Made by a program: the position numbers and the translations under genes | Origin: Candidatus Saccharimonadota bacterium | GTDB taxonomy: Bacteria > Vulcanimicrobiota > Xenobia > Xenobiales > Xenobiaceae | NCBI GenBank assembly: GCA_004554425.1 | Contig: SFMI01000005.1 | Location: 1-61,019 of the forward strand | Direction: 5' to 3' | DNA: 61,019 bases | Shown: positions 44,685 through 54,485 of the stretch, piece by piece | Layout of the letters: each line of letters opens with the position of its first letter | Position numbering within the stretch: the stretch's first letter is position 1 | The notes under the pieces: generated by a model | The model's input: only the letters and a program-made list of their open reading frames with translations | Told to the model about the DNA's origin: nothing | The model's database searches: none

Positions 44685-46127
44685 TTATAAGCGGGCGGCC
44701 CGCAGCGCTTCTTGCGGGGTGGTTAAGCCCAATTCCACTTTTTTGATAGCGTCGTCTAAAAGGGTAGCCATGCCCTTATCGCGGGCCGCCTTACCTAAAA
44801 TGCGTGAGTCTTCCGAACGAGCAATGCGACTGCGCAAGTCCTCATCGACGCTCATAATTTCGTAGATACCCAGACGGCCTTTATAGCCGGAACCGTGGCA
44901 TTGAGGACAACCTACTGGCTTATAAAATTGCGATCCGGCAGGTACTTTCTGAATGCCCAAACGATATAAATCGTTAGGATCGGGATCGCAAGGTTGCTTA
45001 CAATGGGGGCATAAGTTGCGTACCAAACGCTGAGCCATGGCCCCTAAAAGTGAAGAAGAGAGCAAATAGGGCGGTATGCCAAGGTCGAGCAAACGGGTGG
45101 CGGCAGTGGGGGCGTCGTTGGTGTGCAAAGTAGAAAGCACCAAGTGGCCTGTCAAGGCGGCGTGAATAGCAATATCAGCCGTTTCCGGATCGCGGATCTC
45201 ACCAACCATGATAACGTCGGGGTCTTGACGCAAAACTGAGCGCAAACCGCTGGCAAAAGTCATGCCGATTTTTTCATTAACTTGAATCTGACCTACGCCA
45301 GCTAACTGATATTCTACAGGATCTTCAATGGTAATAATGTTGCGCTCTGGAGAGCGAATCATATCCAAAATAGCATACAGAGTAGTCGTTTTACCAGAGC
45401 CTGTAGGGCCGGTAATTAAGAACAATCCGTAAGGATGACTAACTAAATCGGTAACTACTTGGCGGTCGTGCTCATTGAGGCCCAATTGCTTAAGGCTAAG
45501 CATGCGTAAGTTTTTTTCCAAAAGGCGCATTACCACACGCTCACCGTGCAAAGTGGGCACTATAGAGACACGTACATCTAATTGCCTATCGCCAGAGTGA
45601 ACATGTAAACGGCCGTCTTGGGGATGACGCGTCTCAGCTAAGTCCAGATTGGACATAACTTTTACACGAGCTACCAGCTGTTGATGGCTGGAGCGAGCCA
45701 TTTTGTGCACTTCATGCAAAACACCGTCGATACGCATACGCACTACAGTTTGCTCAGCGTAAGGCTCAATGTGAATGTCGGAAGTACGCGTTTCCATCGC
45801 TTTGAGGAACAAAGTATTGAGTAAGCGTACTACAGGAGCGTCTGCTGCGTCAGCCAGCAAATCTTGGCTTATATCGACATCTTTGGTGTCGTCGGCTTCG
45901 TCACTTTGGCCTAAGTTCTCTTCGTCGACCATCATGCGGCGTAAACCGTTTTCCAGCTCTTCTACACTCATGACTACAGGGATGACGTCTTTGTGTAGCA
46001 GCAGACGAATATCTTCAAAGAGCTGACGAGGGGTATCCTTATGGATACCTATCTTGATGAAGCTTTCTTCTTCCTCTAAAGGCAGAATATGGTGGCGTTG
46101 ATAAAACTCGGTAGGAATGGAAGGCAC
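44685..46127 (-). CDS. gspE: Type II secretion ATPase GspE
   Basis: 480-residue secretion ATPase. The N-terminal domain is short (about 110 residues). Then VVRLLNTLFLKAMETRTSDIHIEP, Walker A GPTGSGKTTTLY, the Asp box ITIEDPVEYQL, Walker B VGEIRDPETADIA, and HLVLSTLHTNDAP. A zinc-finger-like pair follows (CPHCKQPC and GCPQCHGSGYKGR). The start is GTG 46127 with AGGAGAAG 9 nt upstream. It lies between gspD and gspF; all three are on the same strand. Confidence 0.96.
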   Translation of the reverse strand: MPSIPTEFYQRHHILPLEEEESFIKIGIHKDTPRQLFEDIRLLLHKDVIPVVMSVEELENGLRRMMVDEENLGQSDEADDTKDVDISQDLLADAADAPVVRLLNTLFLKAMETRTSDIHIEPYAEQTVVRMRIDGVLHEVHKMARSSHQQLVARVKVMSNLDLAETRHPQDGRLHVHSGDRQLDVRVSIVPTLHGERVVMRLLEKNLRMLSLKQLGLNEHDRQVVTDLVSHPYGLFLITGPTGSGKTTTLYAILDMIRSPERNIITIEDPVEYQLAGVGQIQVNEKIGMTFASGLRSVLRQDPDVIMVGEIRDPETADIAIHAALTGHLVLSTLHTNDAPTAATRLLDLGIPPYLLSSSLLGAMAQRLVRNLCPHCKQPCDPDPNDLYRLGIQKVPAGSQFYKPVGCPQCHGSGYKGRLGIYEIMSVDEDLRSRIARSEDSRILGKAARDKGMATLLDDAIKKVELGLTTPQEALRAARL

Positions 46128-46183
46128 AGAACTTCTCCTAGCTCAAAATGCGAAAGAGCATAACTTGCGTTAAGGTTTATCTA

Positions 46184-48682
46184 TTAGTGATTCTCCAAAC
46201 TCACAGGAGCTGGAATAACTTCCTCTTCTTTAGGAGCAGAAGGAGCAGCTGTCGATCCGGAAGCCGGAGTAATCTTTACTGTGGCTGGAGTAAGCGAATC
46301 TTTTACTTCGGTGGGGACTTCTACACTGGCAGTGCGCAATTGCTCTTGCTTAGGTAGAGGATCCTGTACGTTGCTATAAACAGTATGCTCGGCATCCATT
46401 TTGTCGAAGACACGTCGTTTGGCTACATTGGCGTAACGGCGGCTCTGTTTTTTGCTGAGCTTTTTGCCTTGACGGCTCTTATCGGTATCGGCCAATTTCT
46501 TCTGCTTATCGACCTCATTGCTTACAGAAGAAGCTTTGGCAGACTTGGTGCTCTTCTTGTCGGTAGCCTTAGTAACTTTGGCTTCTGAAGAGTCGTTGTC
46601 GGTGCTTTTTACTTCAGGGACAACTTGTAAAGTATCGCGATTTTCGTAATTTTGATCGCCAGCTTCGCCTATGCCATCGAGGTAAGGACTAATGGCACTG
46701 TCATTGGCGTCGACAGTTTCGTCCAAATCGACGATCTTAGGAGTTAAAGAAATAAAGATGCTAGTTTTTTGATCGTCTGTACTCTTATCGCGGAATAGCC
46801 AGCCCAACAAAGGCAAGTCTTTGAGGATAGGTACACCTTTTACTTGGTCGGAAGTACGCTTGGAAATCAGGCCGCCGATCAACAAAGTTTTGCCATCGGG
46901 AATAGTGACAGTAGTATCGACACTGCGGTTGGAAACTACAGGAGCGCTGAATTTGACGCCGGCCATCTCTTGATCGAGATATTCGGTTACTTCTTGGATC
47001 TCTTGTTTTACTTCCATACGGATCTTGCCTGTGCGACTCATGTGAGGAGTCACTTCCAGCTTGATACCTACTTCACGATAATCAAAGGTGACGGTAGGGG
47101 ATCCGTAGGCATCGAGTTTGCCACCAGTGGCGAAAGGTACTACTTGACCCACATTGATAGTAGCTTTCTTGTTGTCTTGGGTAAGTACGCGAGGCGCGGA
47201 AATTAAGTTGAAATCGTTGCTAGAATTGAGGGCGGATAAGTAGGCGAAAAACTCTGGAACGTCGACGCTTTGGTTGCTAACAGTAATGGTGCGGGTATTG
47301 CCTCCCACTACGCCGGCTACGAAGTTGCCTCCGGCCAGTACGTTAAGTAAGCCTTCTTCAGTTAAGCCTCCTTTATAGGATCCGATAACGCCTCCGGAGG
47401 TGAGCGCTTGCCAACCAATACCTAATTCAGCAGCTCTCTTAAGAGAAACTTCAGCTACAATAGCAGAAATTTGCACTTGACTGCGCTCGGCGTCTAATTT
47501 GGCAATAACCGCTTTAAGCTCGTCATATTCGGAAGGAGATATGTAAAGTACCAAAGAGTTTGTATCACTGTCGGCCGATACTTTAGAAGAAGTAAAGCCT
47601 ACAGTTGCGGGCTTATCTTTGGCGCCGGTGGGGCCGGTCACGCCGTCGGAAGCGCTGCGGAAACTCTTACTAGCATTGCTTGTGGTATTCTCGGTGGCCG
47701 GTACTTTAGATTCTTTAAGCTGCTCTTCAACTGCCTTTTGGCGCTCGGAAAGCATGTCGGAAAGAATTTTGGCTACATCTTCAGCTTGAGCAAATTGGAG
47801 ATGGTAAACGAAGAAGCGGGCCGGTTCCGTCTTAGTGGGAGCGGCCATAGGAATATCCAATTTCTTCAGGATCTTTTTTACGTCGCGCAAATCTTTGGGA
47901 TAGGCACTGATAACTACACCGTTGGAAGGGCCAAAAGCGGCAATACCAAAAGTCTTCTTGGTCTCTTTGTCGTTGTAAAGAGGCTTAATGGCCGCAACTA
48001 CTTTTTCGGCTTCCATATATTTTGGAAAGACGACTTCGGTCTTTAAACTGGGTTCTAAGCTATCCAGACTTTTTACTATTTGGCCAATACGATTGACGAT
48101 AGAAGCCTTGTCTACTACTAAAACGGCCAAGCCATCTTTATAAGCGCTCAAAACACCATTTTCGGATAGTAAAGGCTTTACAGCATTGACTACGCTTTCA
48201 GGATCACCTTGACTCATAATCAACACGGCCATTACGTACTCTTCACCGGTAGGGTTGGCTTGCAAGGCAGGCATGAAAGAACCCATGCTTCTAGCTGTGC
48301 TGCCAGGCACAATTTGGACATGATCGCCACGATTTACTACAGTAAAACCGTACCGATTGACTGCAGCTTTGAAAATATCCCAAGCTTCAGGAATACTTAC
48401 TTCCCGTGAAGACAGAATTGTCAGCTTGCCCTTCACTTTTTCGTCCACAATGATATTGCGTCCGGTCAGCTCGCTCATAACTCGAGAGAGAACGCGAATG
48501 TCGATATTTTCAAAGTTGAGCAAAATATGGCCGTTGCGCATTGAATCAGCTATGGTCTTGCTCAGCATAGGCTTTTGCGGCTCTGTTTCGCTGTTTTTGG
48601 CCGGATCATTTGAAAAGGCCGGTGCAACTGATACCAGCACCGTCAGCAAAGCTGTCACTATGTATACTCGAAACTTATTCAC
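46184..48682 (-). CDS. gspD: Type II secretion secretin GspD
   Basis: 832-residue outer-membrane secretin. A signal peptide (VNKFRVYIVTALLTVLVS, ending AFS) is followed by N0-N3 domains and a Ser/Thr linker near 330-370. The secretin core contains VPFATGGKL and the C-terminal SNRSVDTTVTIPDGKTLLIGGL. A long Lys/Asp/Ala-rich C-terminus (about 640-832) is not typical and may bind a pilotin or the cell wall. I choose GTG 48682 because AGGAG is 10 nt upstream and it fits 2 nt after the gspN stop; the frame to 48724 overlaps gspN. Confidence 0.94.
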   Translation of the reverse strand: MNKFRVYIVTALLTVLVSVAPAFSNDPAKNSETEPQKPMLSKTIADSMRNGHILLNFENIDIRVLSRVMSELTGRNIIVDEKVKGKLTILSSREVSIPEAWDIFKAAVNRYGFTVVNRGDHVQIVPGSTARSMGSFMPALQANPTGEEYVMAVLIMSQGDPESVVNAVKPLLSENGVLSAYKDGLAVLVVDKASIVNRIGQIVKSLDSLEPSLKTEVVFPKYMEAEKVVAAIKPLYNDKETKKTFGIAAFGPSNGVVISAYPKDLRDVKKILKKLDIPMAAPTKTEPARFFVYHLQFAQAEDVAKILSDMLSERQKAVEEQLKESKVPATENTTSNASKSFRSASDGVTGPTGAKDKPATVGFTSSKVSADSDTNSLVLYISPSEYDELKAVIAKLDAERSQVQISAIVAEVSLKRAAELGIGWQALTSGGVIGSYKGGLTEEGLLNVLAGGNFVAGVVGGNTRTITVSNQSVDVPEFFAYLSALNSSNDFNLISAPRVLTQDNKKATINVGQVVPFATGGKLDAYGSPTVTFDYREVGIKLEVTPHMSRTGKIRMEVKQEIQEVTEYLDQEMAGVKFSAPVVSNRSVDTTVTIPDGKTLLIGGLISKRTSDQVKGVPILKDLPLLGWLFRDKSTDDQKTSIFISLTPKIVDLDETVDANDSAISPYLDGIGEAGDQNYENRDTLQVVPEVKSTDNDSSEAKVTKATDKKSTKSAKASSVSNEVDKQKKLADTDKSRQGKKLSKKQSRRYANVAKRRVFDKMDAEHTVYSNVQDPLPKQEQLRTASVEVPTEVKDSLTPATVKITPASGSTAAPSAPKEEEVIPAPVSLENH

Positions 48683-48684
48683 TA

Positions 48685-49575
48685 CTAGCGTGCTCCTGCA
48701 AGGTTCCATTCGGGATTGGCCCAAGTACCGGAAATATTGACTTTATGCGTGCCAAACATTTTTGTTTTGAAAGTGAGATCGCCATTAAGCATGGGCGAGC
48801 TGCTTTGGGGGGTCGAGCGCAGCGAAACAAGTCCTTCACCAGTTACATCTTGGCTATAAAGGGTGAGTCTGCTGTTTACGGAAGTGCGCTTGGGGGCGTT
48901 ATCCGCTCTCTGGCTAGCGTCGACAGAGCCGACCTGGCCGCTGCGGGTAGAAGTTGAAGCTTCGTAAGGCTCAATGGTGATATTGGCGCCTATCTCCAAA
49001 TCGTGCAACTCGATGGGCAAGGAGCCTTTTAAAGACGGTACCTTAAGATCGAGCGTTCCTTTGCCTTTAGAAGATAAATAATTATAGTTAAGCTGACCGC
49101 TTAGCTGTACCGCTTTTAAATCTTGAGAACCTGTATCTAAAGCTAAATTTTCGCTTTTAAAATTGAGTTCGGAAGCGTTGAGGCTGAGCGAAGCCGTGCC
49201 CGGAATAACATTGTCTTTTCTCTCCGAATCTGTGGCTTTTGCAGCAGAATCCGTGTCAGTTGTCTTGCTGTTGCTGGCTTCGGCTAAAACTCTGGCTGAA
49301 TCGTACTGAGTGAAATTAACGCTAAGTCCCTTGAGCGAATAACCTATAAAGGCTTTATCAGCTGTAAAGTAACCTCCGGTAGGGAGAGTAACTAAGAGCT
49401 TCTTTAAATTCACTCCTGTAAGCCCCATAGACATTTCATCCCAGGTGATAACGATACCGGTAGATTTCTCGGTCGAGGCTATTACTCTGCTTAAAATTGT
49501 TTCATAGGGCAAGCGTATCAGCAAGACCAGGACAAAAACAACCAGCCAGACACATGCTTTGGCTAAAAGCTTCAT
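48685..49575 (-). CDS. gspN: Type II secretion protein GspN-like
   Basis: 296-residue bitopic protein. A single N-terminal membrane helix (about residues 5-22) is followed by a periplasmic region with a beta-rich repeat pattern and a Ser/Thr/Asp-rich insert near 100-120. Its place between the gspM-like and gspD genes and its architecture match GspN. Its stop overlaps nothing; its start overlaps the gspM-like stop by 4 bp (ATGA). Identity rests mainly on context and length. Confidence 0.75.
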   Translation of the reverse strand: MKLLAKACVWLVVFVLVLLIRLPYETILSRVIASTEKSTGIVITWDEMSMGLTGVNLKKLLVTLPTGGYFTADKAFIGYSLKGLSVNFTQYDSARVLAEASNSKTTDTDSAAKATDSERKDNVIPGTASLSLNASELNFKSENLALDTGSQDLKAVQLSGQLNYNYLSSKGKGTLDLKVPSLKGSLPIELHDLEIGANITIEPYEASTSTRSGQVGSVDASQRADNAPKRTSVNSRLTLYSQDVTGEGLVSLRSTPQSSSPMLNGDLTFKTKMFGTHKVNISGTWANPEWNLAGAR

Positions 49576-50024
49576 GACGGCACCTCGACCATAAATTCTA
49601 AATTCCAGCGACCATTACCGTCACTATCATCGAGGCTGAAACTCTTGATAATAACGTTGGTAGCTCTCATTGAGTCGAGCAACTCAGTAATTTGCTCTGC
49701 TGTAACTGAGCGCAACTTCACTTGTACGCCCTGGCTGTTCTTATAGGGGTTGTTGCTCTCTACGTTTTTTTCAAGGTTTTTTAGCACTGAAGTGCTCATC
49801 CAAGAGGCTGTATTGGGATTAGGTACGGCTTTGGAATTTTTGGAACGAGAGAAGTCTTGCATAGCCTGAGTAATGCCTTTGCGCTCTAAACGCAAGCGAG
49901 CAACGCGGGCTTCGGTGGCGCTTATCGCTTTGTAGCGCGGCACAGCATAAAACAGTGCCCAAAGTAAAGCGACCAGTAGCAAAATAACTATAAAAAGTAA
50001 TTGCTTGGAAACATTTTGGTTCAC
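49572..50024 (-). CDS. gspM: Type II secretion protein GspM-like
   Basis: 150-residue bitopic protein: a membrane helix at about residues 9-28, then a coiled-coil stretch and a ferredoxin-like C-terminal domain with VKLRSVTAEQITELLDSM. It matches GspM/PilO-size proteins by length and by its position next to the gspL-like gene. Both ends overlap neighbours by 4 bp (ATGA), so it is surely part of the gsp operon. Confidence 0.8.
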   Translation of the reverse strand: MNQNVSKQLLFIVILLLVALLWALFYAVPRYKAISATEARVARLRLERKGITQAMQDFSRSKNSKAVPNPNTASWMSTSVLKNLEKNVESNNPYKNSQGVQVKLRSVTAEQITELLDSMRATNVIIKSFSLDDSDGNGRWNLEFMVEVPS

Positions 50025-51367
50025 GGGGCCGGCACTTCTCCTTCTATAGAGAACGAAACCACGTCTTGGCGGCCTTTTTTATTCTCTAAAATTTCCGGCT
50101 TTTGCAAGATGCCTTCAATGCCTTGGCGGAATTCTTCTACTTGCTGAACAGAACGAGCCTGGCCTTGTAAAGTCATGGTCGGCACCTCTTTTTCGGCCGC
50201 AAAATCCATTTTTCTAATTTCCAAATTGGGCTGTTTGCTTAAAGGACGAGCCATTTGGGCCATAAGTTCCAAAATGTACTCTGGAGAGGAACGCTTATTG
50301 GCTACATTGGTTTCGGTTAGCTTATTTAAAGCGCTCTGATAATCTTCGGGATCTTGTTTGGTCAAATCTGGCAATACCTGAGCGGCGGCCTCTTGGTAGA
50401 CGGCAGTTTGCTGCTCTAAGCTCTTGTTGGCGGTATAGTTGTGTATTTCTAAATTTAAAGTGGCCAGAACCAATAGCACGAGCAACCAGATAGCATATTT
50501 CCAAGGTAACGTAGGCTCTTCTTCGACAACGTGAACAAGCTGAACTCTGGGGACGCCCGGCTTGTTGGCCAAGGCCATACCGTAAGCTACTGCGTCTGTA
50601 TAGGGACTCAAACCAGAAGGCATAGGCATAGGTTCGACAACCTGACCTAATAAGGATGATAACTCTTCTGGCAAGCCTTTCATTTGAGCGCCGCCGCCGC
50701 AAATAAACACCTTGTCGAAGGGAACGGGAGCGCTTAAAAGGCTAGTCTCCACTATCTCTTGCAACCATTGCTTGCATTTGGGCTCATCTATACCTACGGT
50801 AAGTTTATGGACTTCGGCTTCTTGGTCGCCAATTTTCTTCTCTAAAGAAATCTCTTTGGTAAGGCTACGTCCGCCCCTGAAAGAGACTCTGACCCAATAG
50901 ATGGTGCCTTCTTTTATGGCACAGACGGTCGTTTTGGAAGCGCCAAAATCGAAAACGAGCGCTTCTTCAACTTTAGCTTCGTGACACAAGCGCAAATATG
51001 CGAAAGGCTCGGCGTCGATAATAGATTCTTCTGGAAGCTTGTATTGCTCTTTAAATTCGGCCAGTTGGGAATTTAAAGTAATCGCTACCGTGGCGCTGTC
51101 TTCTTTTACAATCCAGTCCCAGGAGGCTTCGTCAATAGGGAAAGGCAGAGACAAGCGCAGCTCTTCTCTGATAACATTGCCTTGTATTTCACGGCCAGAA
51201 TCGGGAACGTTCAGCGTTCTAATAGTCAGTCTATCTGAAGGCATACTGACAATAGGCGACTTAAAACTAGCGTACGAATCCAATTTTATAGGTGCTCCCC
51301 AGAGCAAGCCTACCGATACTGCACGTGTCTCCGTATGTCCAAAGTCTAAACCCGCTGCGCGGAACAT
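50021..51367 (-). CDS. gspL: Type II secretion protein GspL-like
   Basis: 448-residue protein. The N-terminal actin-like cytoplasmic domain shows GLDFGHTETRAVSV, ALVFDFGASKTTVCA and ICGGGAQMKGL; one membrane helix lies at about residues 290-310; a periplasmic ferredoxin-like domain closes the protein. It links the ATPase to the platform. First gene of the gsp run, with 144 bp to the divergent gspC-like gene, where the promoters of both should lie. Confidence 0.88.
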   Translation of the reverse strand: MFRAAGLDFGHTETRAVSVGLLWGAPIKLDSYASFKSPIVSMPSDRLTIRTLNVPDSGREIQGNVIREELRLSLPFPIDEASWDWIVKEDSATVAITLNSQLAEFKEQYKLPEESIIDAEPFAYLRLCHEAKVEEALVFDFGASKTTVCAIKEGTIYWVRVSFRGGRSLTKEISLEKKIGDQEAEVHKLTVGIDEPKCKQWLQEIVETSLLSAPVPFDKVFICGGGAQMKGLPEELSSLLGQVVEPMPMPSGLSPYTDAVAYGMALANKPGVPRVQLVHVVEEEPTLPWKYAIWLLVLLVLATLNLEIHNYTANKSLEQQTAVYQEAAAQVLPDLTKQDPEDYQSALNKLTETNVANKRSSPEYILELMAQMARPLSKQPNLEIRKMDFAAEKEVPTMTLQGQARSVQQVEEFRQGIEGILQKPEILENKKGRQDVVSFSIEGEVPAP

Positions 51368-51511
51368 AATGTAACTCTTACTTAACAGGGTGTATGCTCA
51401 AAGCTTATGTCTTTTACGGCCTACCCACCGGGCCAAACTTCACAACAAGCCGCTCGAACTTCTATACTGAAGTGGCTAAACCTTCTACCTGAGCTGAGCT
51501 TCCCCTGAAGC

Positions 51512-52537
51512 TTGGCTCACTCTTATGGCAAGAGGAATAAAGCTTTTTTTGCCAAAAATAATCAAGTTATGCTTAGTCCCTCTTATAGCCGCTTTCTCAC
51601 TTGGGCTCTAGTTATCGGCTCGGCAGCTTTGTGCGCCGATATCAGTGCGGCCTCTTTAGATGCTTATTTTACCAATTCTCCTGGTAGTATTGAAATAGAA
51701 AAAAATATTCGCAGTTCTCGATCCGATTTAACTTCCGCTCAAGCCAAAGATATCGCTTCAGCTTTGCGCCAGCCGGTGGAAAAAAAGCCAGCTCCTCCTA
51801 AGAAAAAGCGCAAAAGCAGAATTATTGGCGACAAAAGCTCGACTGCTCGTTCAGAGCGCCAAACGAAAGATACTCAAAAAGAAGATAAGCGTGATATTAG
51901 CAAAGCCGTTTTACAAGGCACGTTAATTTCGCCTTCTTCGCGTGCTGCTATTTTGGAATTGGCTCCCGGAGTAGTGGAAATAGTGGCCGAAGGGGAAGAT
52001 ATTGGCAAATATACCTTAACTGAAGTCGGTTCCGCTTGGGCTCGCTTCGAAAATGATGAAGAAGAGTTACTCTTTGTGGCTGACAGCTTGAGCTTATCCG
52101 AAGGCCAAGATGATAAAAGTTCCGGACCTATTGTTAAGAAACGCCCCAAAGCTGAAGAAAATGAAGAAGCAGCCGAACAAGACAAAGAAGATGATAAAGA
52201 GGATAACAGCGACGACGGACAGCCAAGGGTTAGTATGGCTGACGTGCGCCAAGCTTTAGATAATTCCGCTGAAATGGCTAAGCAATTGCGCGTTGTTCCG
52301 CAAGAAAAAGATGGTCAGCCTTATGGTACCAGAGTAGATTTTAGGGATGCCAACAACTTATTGGCCCGTATGGGAGTGAAAGATCGCGACATTATGCTTT
52401 CTATCAATGGCATTCCTACGCGCAGTGCCGAAGAAATGTATCGCGGTTATATGACCTTGCGCAACGCCAATTCATTTGAATTTGTAGTAGAAAGAGATGG
52501 CAAAGAAGAGACGATTCGTTACGAGTTAGATAAATAA
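51512..52537 (+). CDS. gspC: GspC-like inner-membrane protein with PDZ domain
   Basis: 341-residue protein, divergent from the gsp operon. One hydrophobic helix (SRFLTWALVIGSAALCADI) is followed by a long Lys/Arg/Glu-rich linker, an HR-type beta domain (AVLQGTLISPSSRAAILEL), a second acidic linker, and a C-terminal PDZ-like domain (GTRVDFRDANNLLARMGVKDRDIMLSINGIPTR). This matches GspC, the contact between platform and secretin. The start is uncertain: TTG 51512 or ATG 51569, neither with a good SD; the helix favours a start close to 51569. Confidence 0.8.
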   Translation: MAHSYGKRNKAFFAKNNQVMLSPSYSRFLTWALVIGSAALCADISAASLDAYFTNSPGSIEIEKNIRSSRSDLTSAQAKDIASALRQPVEKKPAPPKKKRKSRIIGDKSSTARSERQTKDTQKEDKRDISKAVLQGTLISPSSRAAILELAPGVVEIVAEGEDIGKYTLTEVGSAWARFENDEEELLFVADSLSLSEGQDDKSSGPIVKKRPKAEENEEAAEQDKEDDKEDNSDDGQPRVSMADVRQALDNSAEMAKQLRVVPQEKDGQPYGTRVDFRDANNLLARMGVKDRDIMLSINGIPTRSAEEMYRGYMTLRNANSFEFVVERDGKEETIRYELDK

Positions 52538-52601
52538 TCAGGTTGAGCTTGCTCCCAATTTGCGACAAGGGGAAAGGCTCAGGAGAGGCAGGTATCAGAG
52601 T

Positions 52602-53306
52602 ATGGCAAAACCTAAAGGCATTCGTGTCGGTCAAGCTATAAATTTCGGCCGCTGCAGGCAAGGACGTTTCTTGCCTAAAGAAGAGCGCCGCGCTCTCAAA
52701 TTGGAGGTTGCTTCTGCTGACGCTCAGGCGGCAGAAACCGGTTCCCTCGACGATCTTTATCCCATAAAGCCAATTAGGTGGCGTGTTTTAGCCGTTAAAC
52801 CTGATGAAGGCATCGCCCTTTTGACGGTTAAAAAATGTTTAGCTAGTCGTCCTTTCCATACCCAAACTCCCTATCCCACTTGGGAAAAGAGTGATATGCG
52901 CTCTTGGCTCAATGGAGAATTTATAGAAGCTGTTTTTACTCCCGAAGAACGTGAACTCTTGGTTTTAAGTGACATTCCCAATGATGCTTCCCAAGATTGC
53001 CGCAATGGACGTGAAGGCGGGCCTACTACTCAAGATCGTGTTTTTCTTTTTAGTTATACCGAAGCTCGCGATTATTTCAAAGATTATGAAGATAGGCGTT
53101 GCTCTCTGACTTTGGTCGCTAAAGCTCAAGGTGGCTATGCCGATGATGAAGGCGACTGCTGCTGGTGGTTGCGCAGTCCTGGAAGTAGCGAAGATACTGT
53201 CGGTTTTGTTAGCTATGGAGGCAGCTATAGCTATGACAAAGCTGTCAATTTCCGTGGTATCTCTGTTCGTCCCGCTTTGTGGGTAAAATACGCTTCTTTG
53301 CTTTAA
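52602..53306 (+). CDS. DUF6273-type domain protein
   Basis: 234-residue soluble protein with the DUF6273 pattern: IRWRVLAVKPDEGIALLTVK, then WEKSDMRSWLNGEFIEAVFTPEERELL, and the closing WWLRSPGSS and ISVRPALWV. Such domains are common in cell-surface and hypothetical proteins of gut bacteria. No signal peptide is visible. A basic N-terminus (GRCRQGRFLPKEERR) precedes the domain. ATG 52602 is preferred over the upstream frame from 52560; the SD is a modest AGG run. It follows gspC by 64 bp and is closed by a long hairpin. Function unknown. Confidence 0.75.
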   Translation: MAKPKGIRVGQAINFGRCRQGRFLPKEERRALKLEVASADAQAAETGSLDDLYPIKPIRWRVLAVKPDEGIALLTVKKCLASRPFHTQTPYPTWEKSDMRSWLNGEFIEAVFTPEERELLVLSDIPNDASQDCRNGREGGPTTQDRVFLFSYTEARDYFKDYEDRRCSLTLVAKAQGGYADDEGDCCWWLRSPGSSEDTVGFVSYGGSYSYDKAVNFRGISVRPALWVKYASLL

Positions 53307-53361
53307 TTCGCGTTTGCTTTTGTTGCTTTTTGATATAACCGTAATGCTTAAAAGCAAAAAT

Positions 53362-53436
53362 AATAAGCGCGGTTCCGCCCTTTGCCAATCTACAGTGAAT
53401 CTGTTAGGTTGCATCTAAAGCGGAACCGCGCTTATT
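53362..53436. terminator. Long bidirectional hairpin between convergent genes
   Basis: Perfect 17-bp arms 53362-53378 and 53420-53436 with a 41-nt loop that can extend as an imperfect inner stem. Flanking A/T runs on both sides suit a terminator for both the DUF6273 gene and the suf operon. Confidence 0.8.
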
Positions 53437-53460
53437 TTCACACTGTGTAAAAAAACTAAC

Positions 53461-53937
53461 TTACCAGAAGCCCAAAGCCGCTTTAGCCTCTTCGGTGGGG
53501 TTTACTTCCGGATTCCACATAGGTGTCCAGACTAAATCTACATGACAATCTTTCACGCCAGGTAAGCGAGTGATCGCTAAATAGGCCGCACCGGTAATTT
53601 CGGGGCCTAAAGGACAACCGGGGCTAGTTAAAGTCATGTTAATTTGTACCGAACCCTTATCTTGGTCAAGAATTATATCGTATACCAAACCAAGTTCGAT
53701 AATATTCATGCCAATTTCCGGATCTTTTACTTCGCAAAGAGCTTCTTTGATCTGAGCTTCGGTAGGAAAAGAACTGGCAGCAGAATCTGTAGCAGCAGAA
53801 TCTGAAGTTGGAGTAGCAGCGACTGTTTCGGCGGACGGCTGAGCATTTTGAGCTGTTACATCAGAAACAGCATTTTCTGCATTGGTAAGGCACTGAGCCT
53901 GAGTAATGGGCTGTTGGTCTGAGCCGGAAAATGGCAT
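53461..53937 (-). CDS. sufT: SufT-like Fe-S assembly factor (MIP18/DUF59)
   Basis: 158-residue protein. Residues about 55-158 form a DUF59/MIP18 domain: VKDPEIGMNIIELGLVYDI, and LTSPGCPLG with the conserved Cys. The N-terminal 55 residues are low-complexity, rich in Ala, Thr and Ser, and unusual. Such proteins help mature Fe-S proteins. SD AAGGAG precedes the ATG. It is the last gene of the suf operon, 14 bp after sufU. Confidence 0.9.
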   Translation of the reverse strand: MPFSGSDQQPITQAQCLTNAENAVSDVTAQNAQPSAETVAATPTSDSAATDSAASSFPTEAQIKEALCEVKDPEIGMNIIELGLVYDIILDQDKGSVQINMTLTSPGCPLGPEITGAAYLAITRLPGVKDCHVDLVWTPMWNPEVNPTEEAKAALGFW

Positions 53938-53951
53938 AGCACAAAATCTCC

Positions 53952-54419
53952 TTAGTTATCTTCTTTTTTATCCTCTAAAGCGGAAAGCAAAGTATTCCAG
54001 CTTAAAAGAGCACATTTTATACGTACAGGATAATCTTTAACGCCGTCGAGGGCTTCCAACTCGCCTATATCGACGCTTTCCGCTTCTTGGGCAGCTTCGG
54101 CGTCTTCATGGCTTAAAAGTCTGGCTTTAAAAGCGTGAGCAATTTTGAGCACTTCTTCTACAGGCTTGCCTTTAATAATATCGGCCAACATTGACGAAGA
54201 AGCTACTGAAATGGAGCAGCCTTCACCAACAAAGCCAACATCGGTGACTATGCCATTTTCTACACGTAAGTCGAGCTCGATTTCGTCGCCGCAAGTGGGG
54301 TTGGTGCCTTCGACGCTCACGGTAGGGTGCTCAAGATGACAATTGTGGCGCGGCCTTGAGTAATGGTCGAGAATTATTTGGCGATAAAGATCGTCGTTGA
54401 TAAGATTGTCTGAATGCAT
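53952..54419 (-). CDS. sufU: SufU scaffold/sulfur-transfer protein
   Basis: 155-residue SufU. Conserved Cys are in NPTCGDEIEL, GEGCSISVASSS and VRIKCALLSWNTL, and the Asp of PTCGD is present, the zinc site typical of SufU that receives sulfur from SufS. An insert with acidic residues (DAEAAQEAESVD) separates the second and third Cys, as in SufU rather than IscU. It lies between sufS and sufT. Confidence 0.94.
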   Translation of the reverse strand: MHSDNLINDDLYRQIILDHYSRPRHNCHLEHPTVSVEGTNPTCGDEIELDLRVENGIVTDVGFVGEGCSISVASSSMLADIIKGKPVEEVLKIAHAFKARLLSHEDAEAAQEAESVDIGELEALDGVKDYPVRIKCALLSWNTLLSALEDKKEDN

Positions 54420-54485
54420 AGTTTAATAGTGCTTCCTTTTGAATTAGACAAAATAGCTAGATGGAGAGCAAAAAATGCCCAAAAA

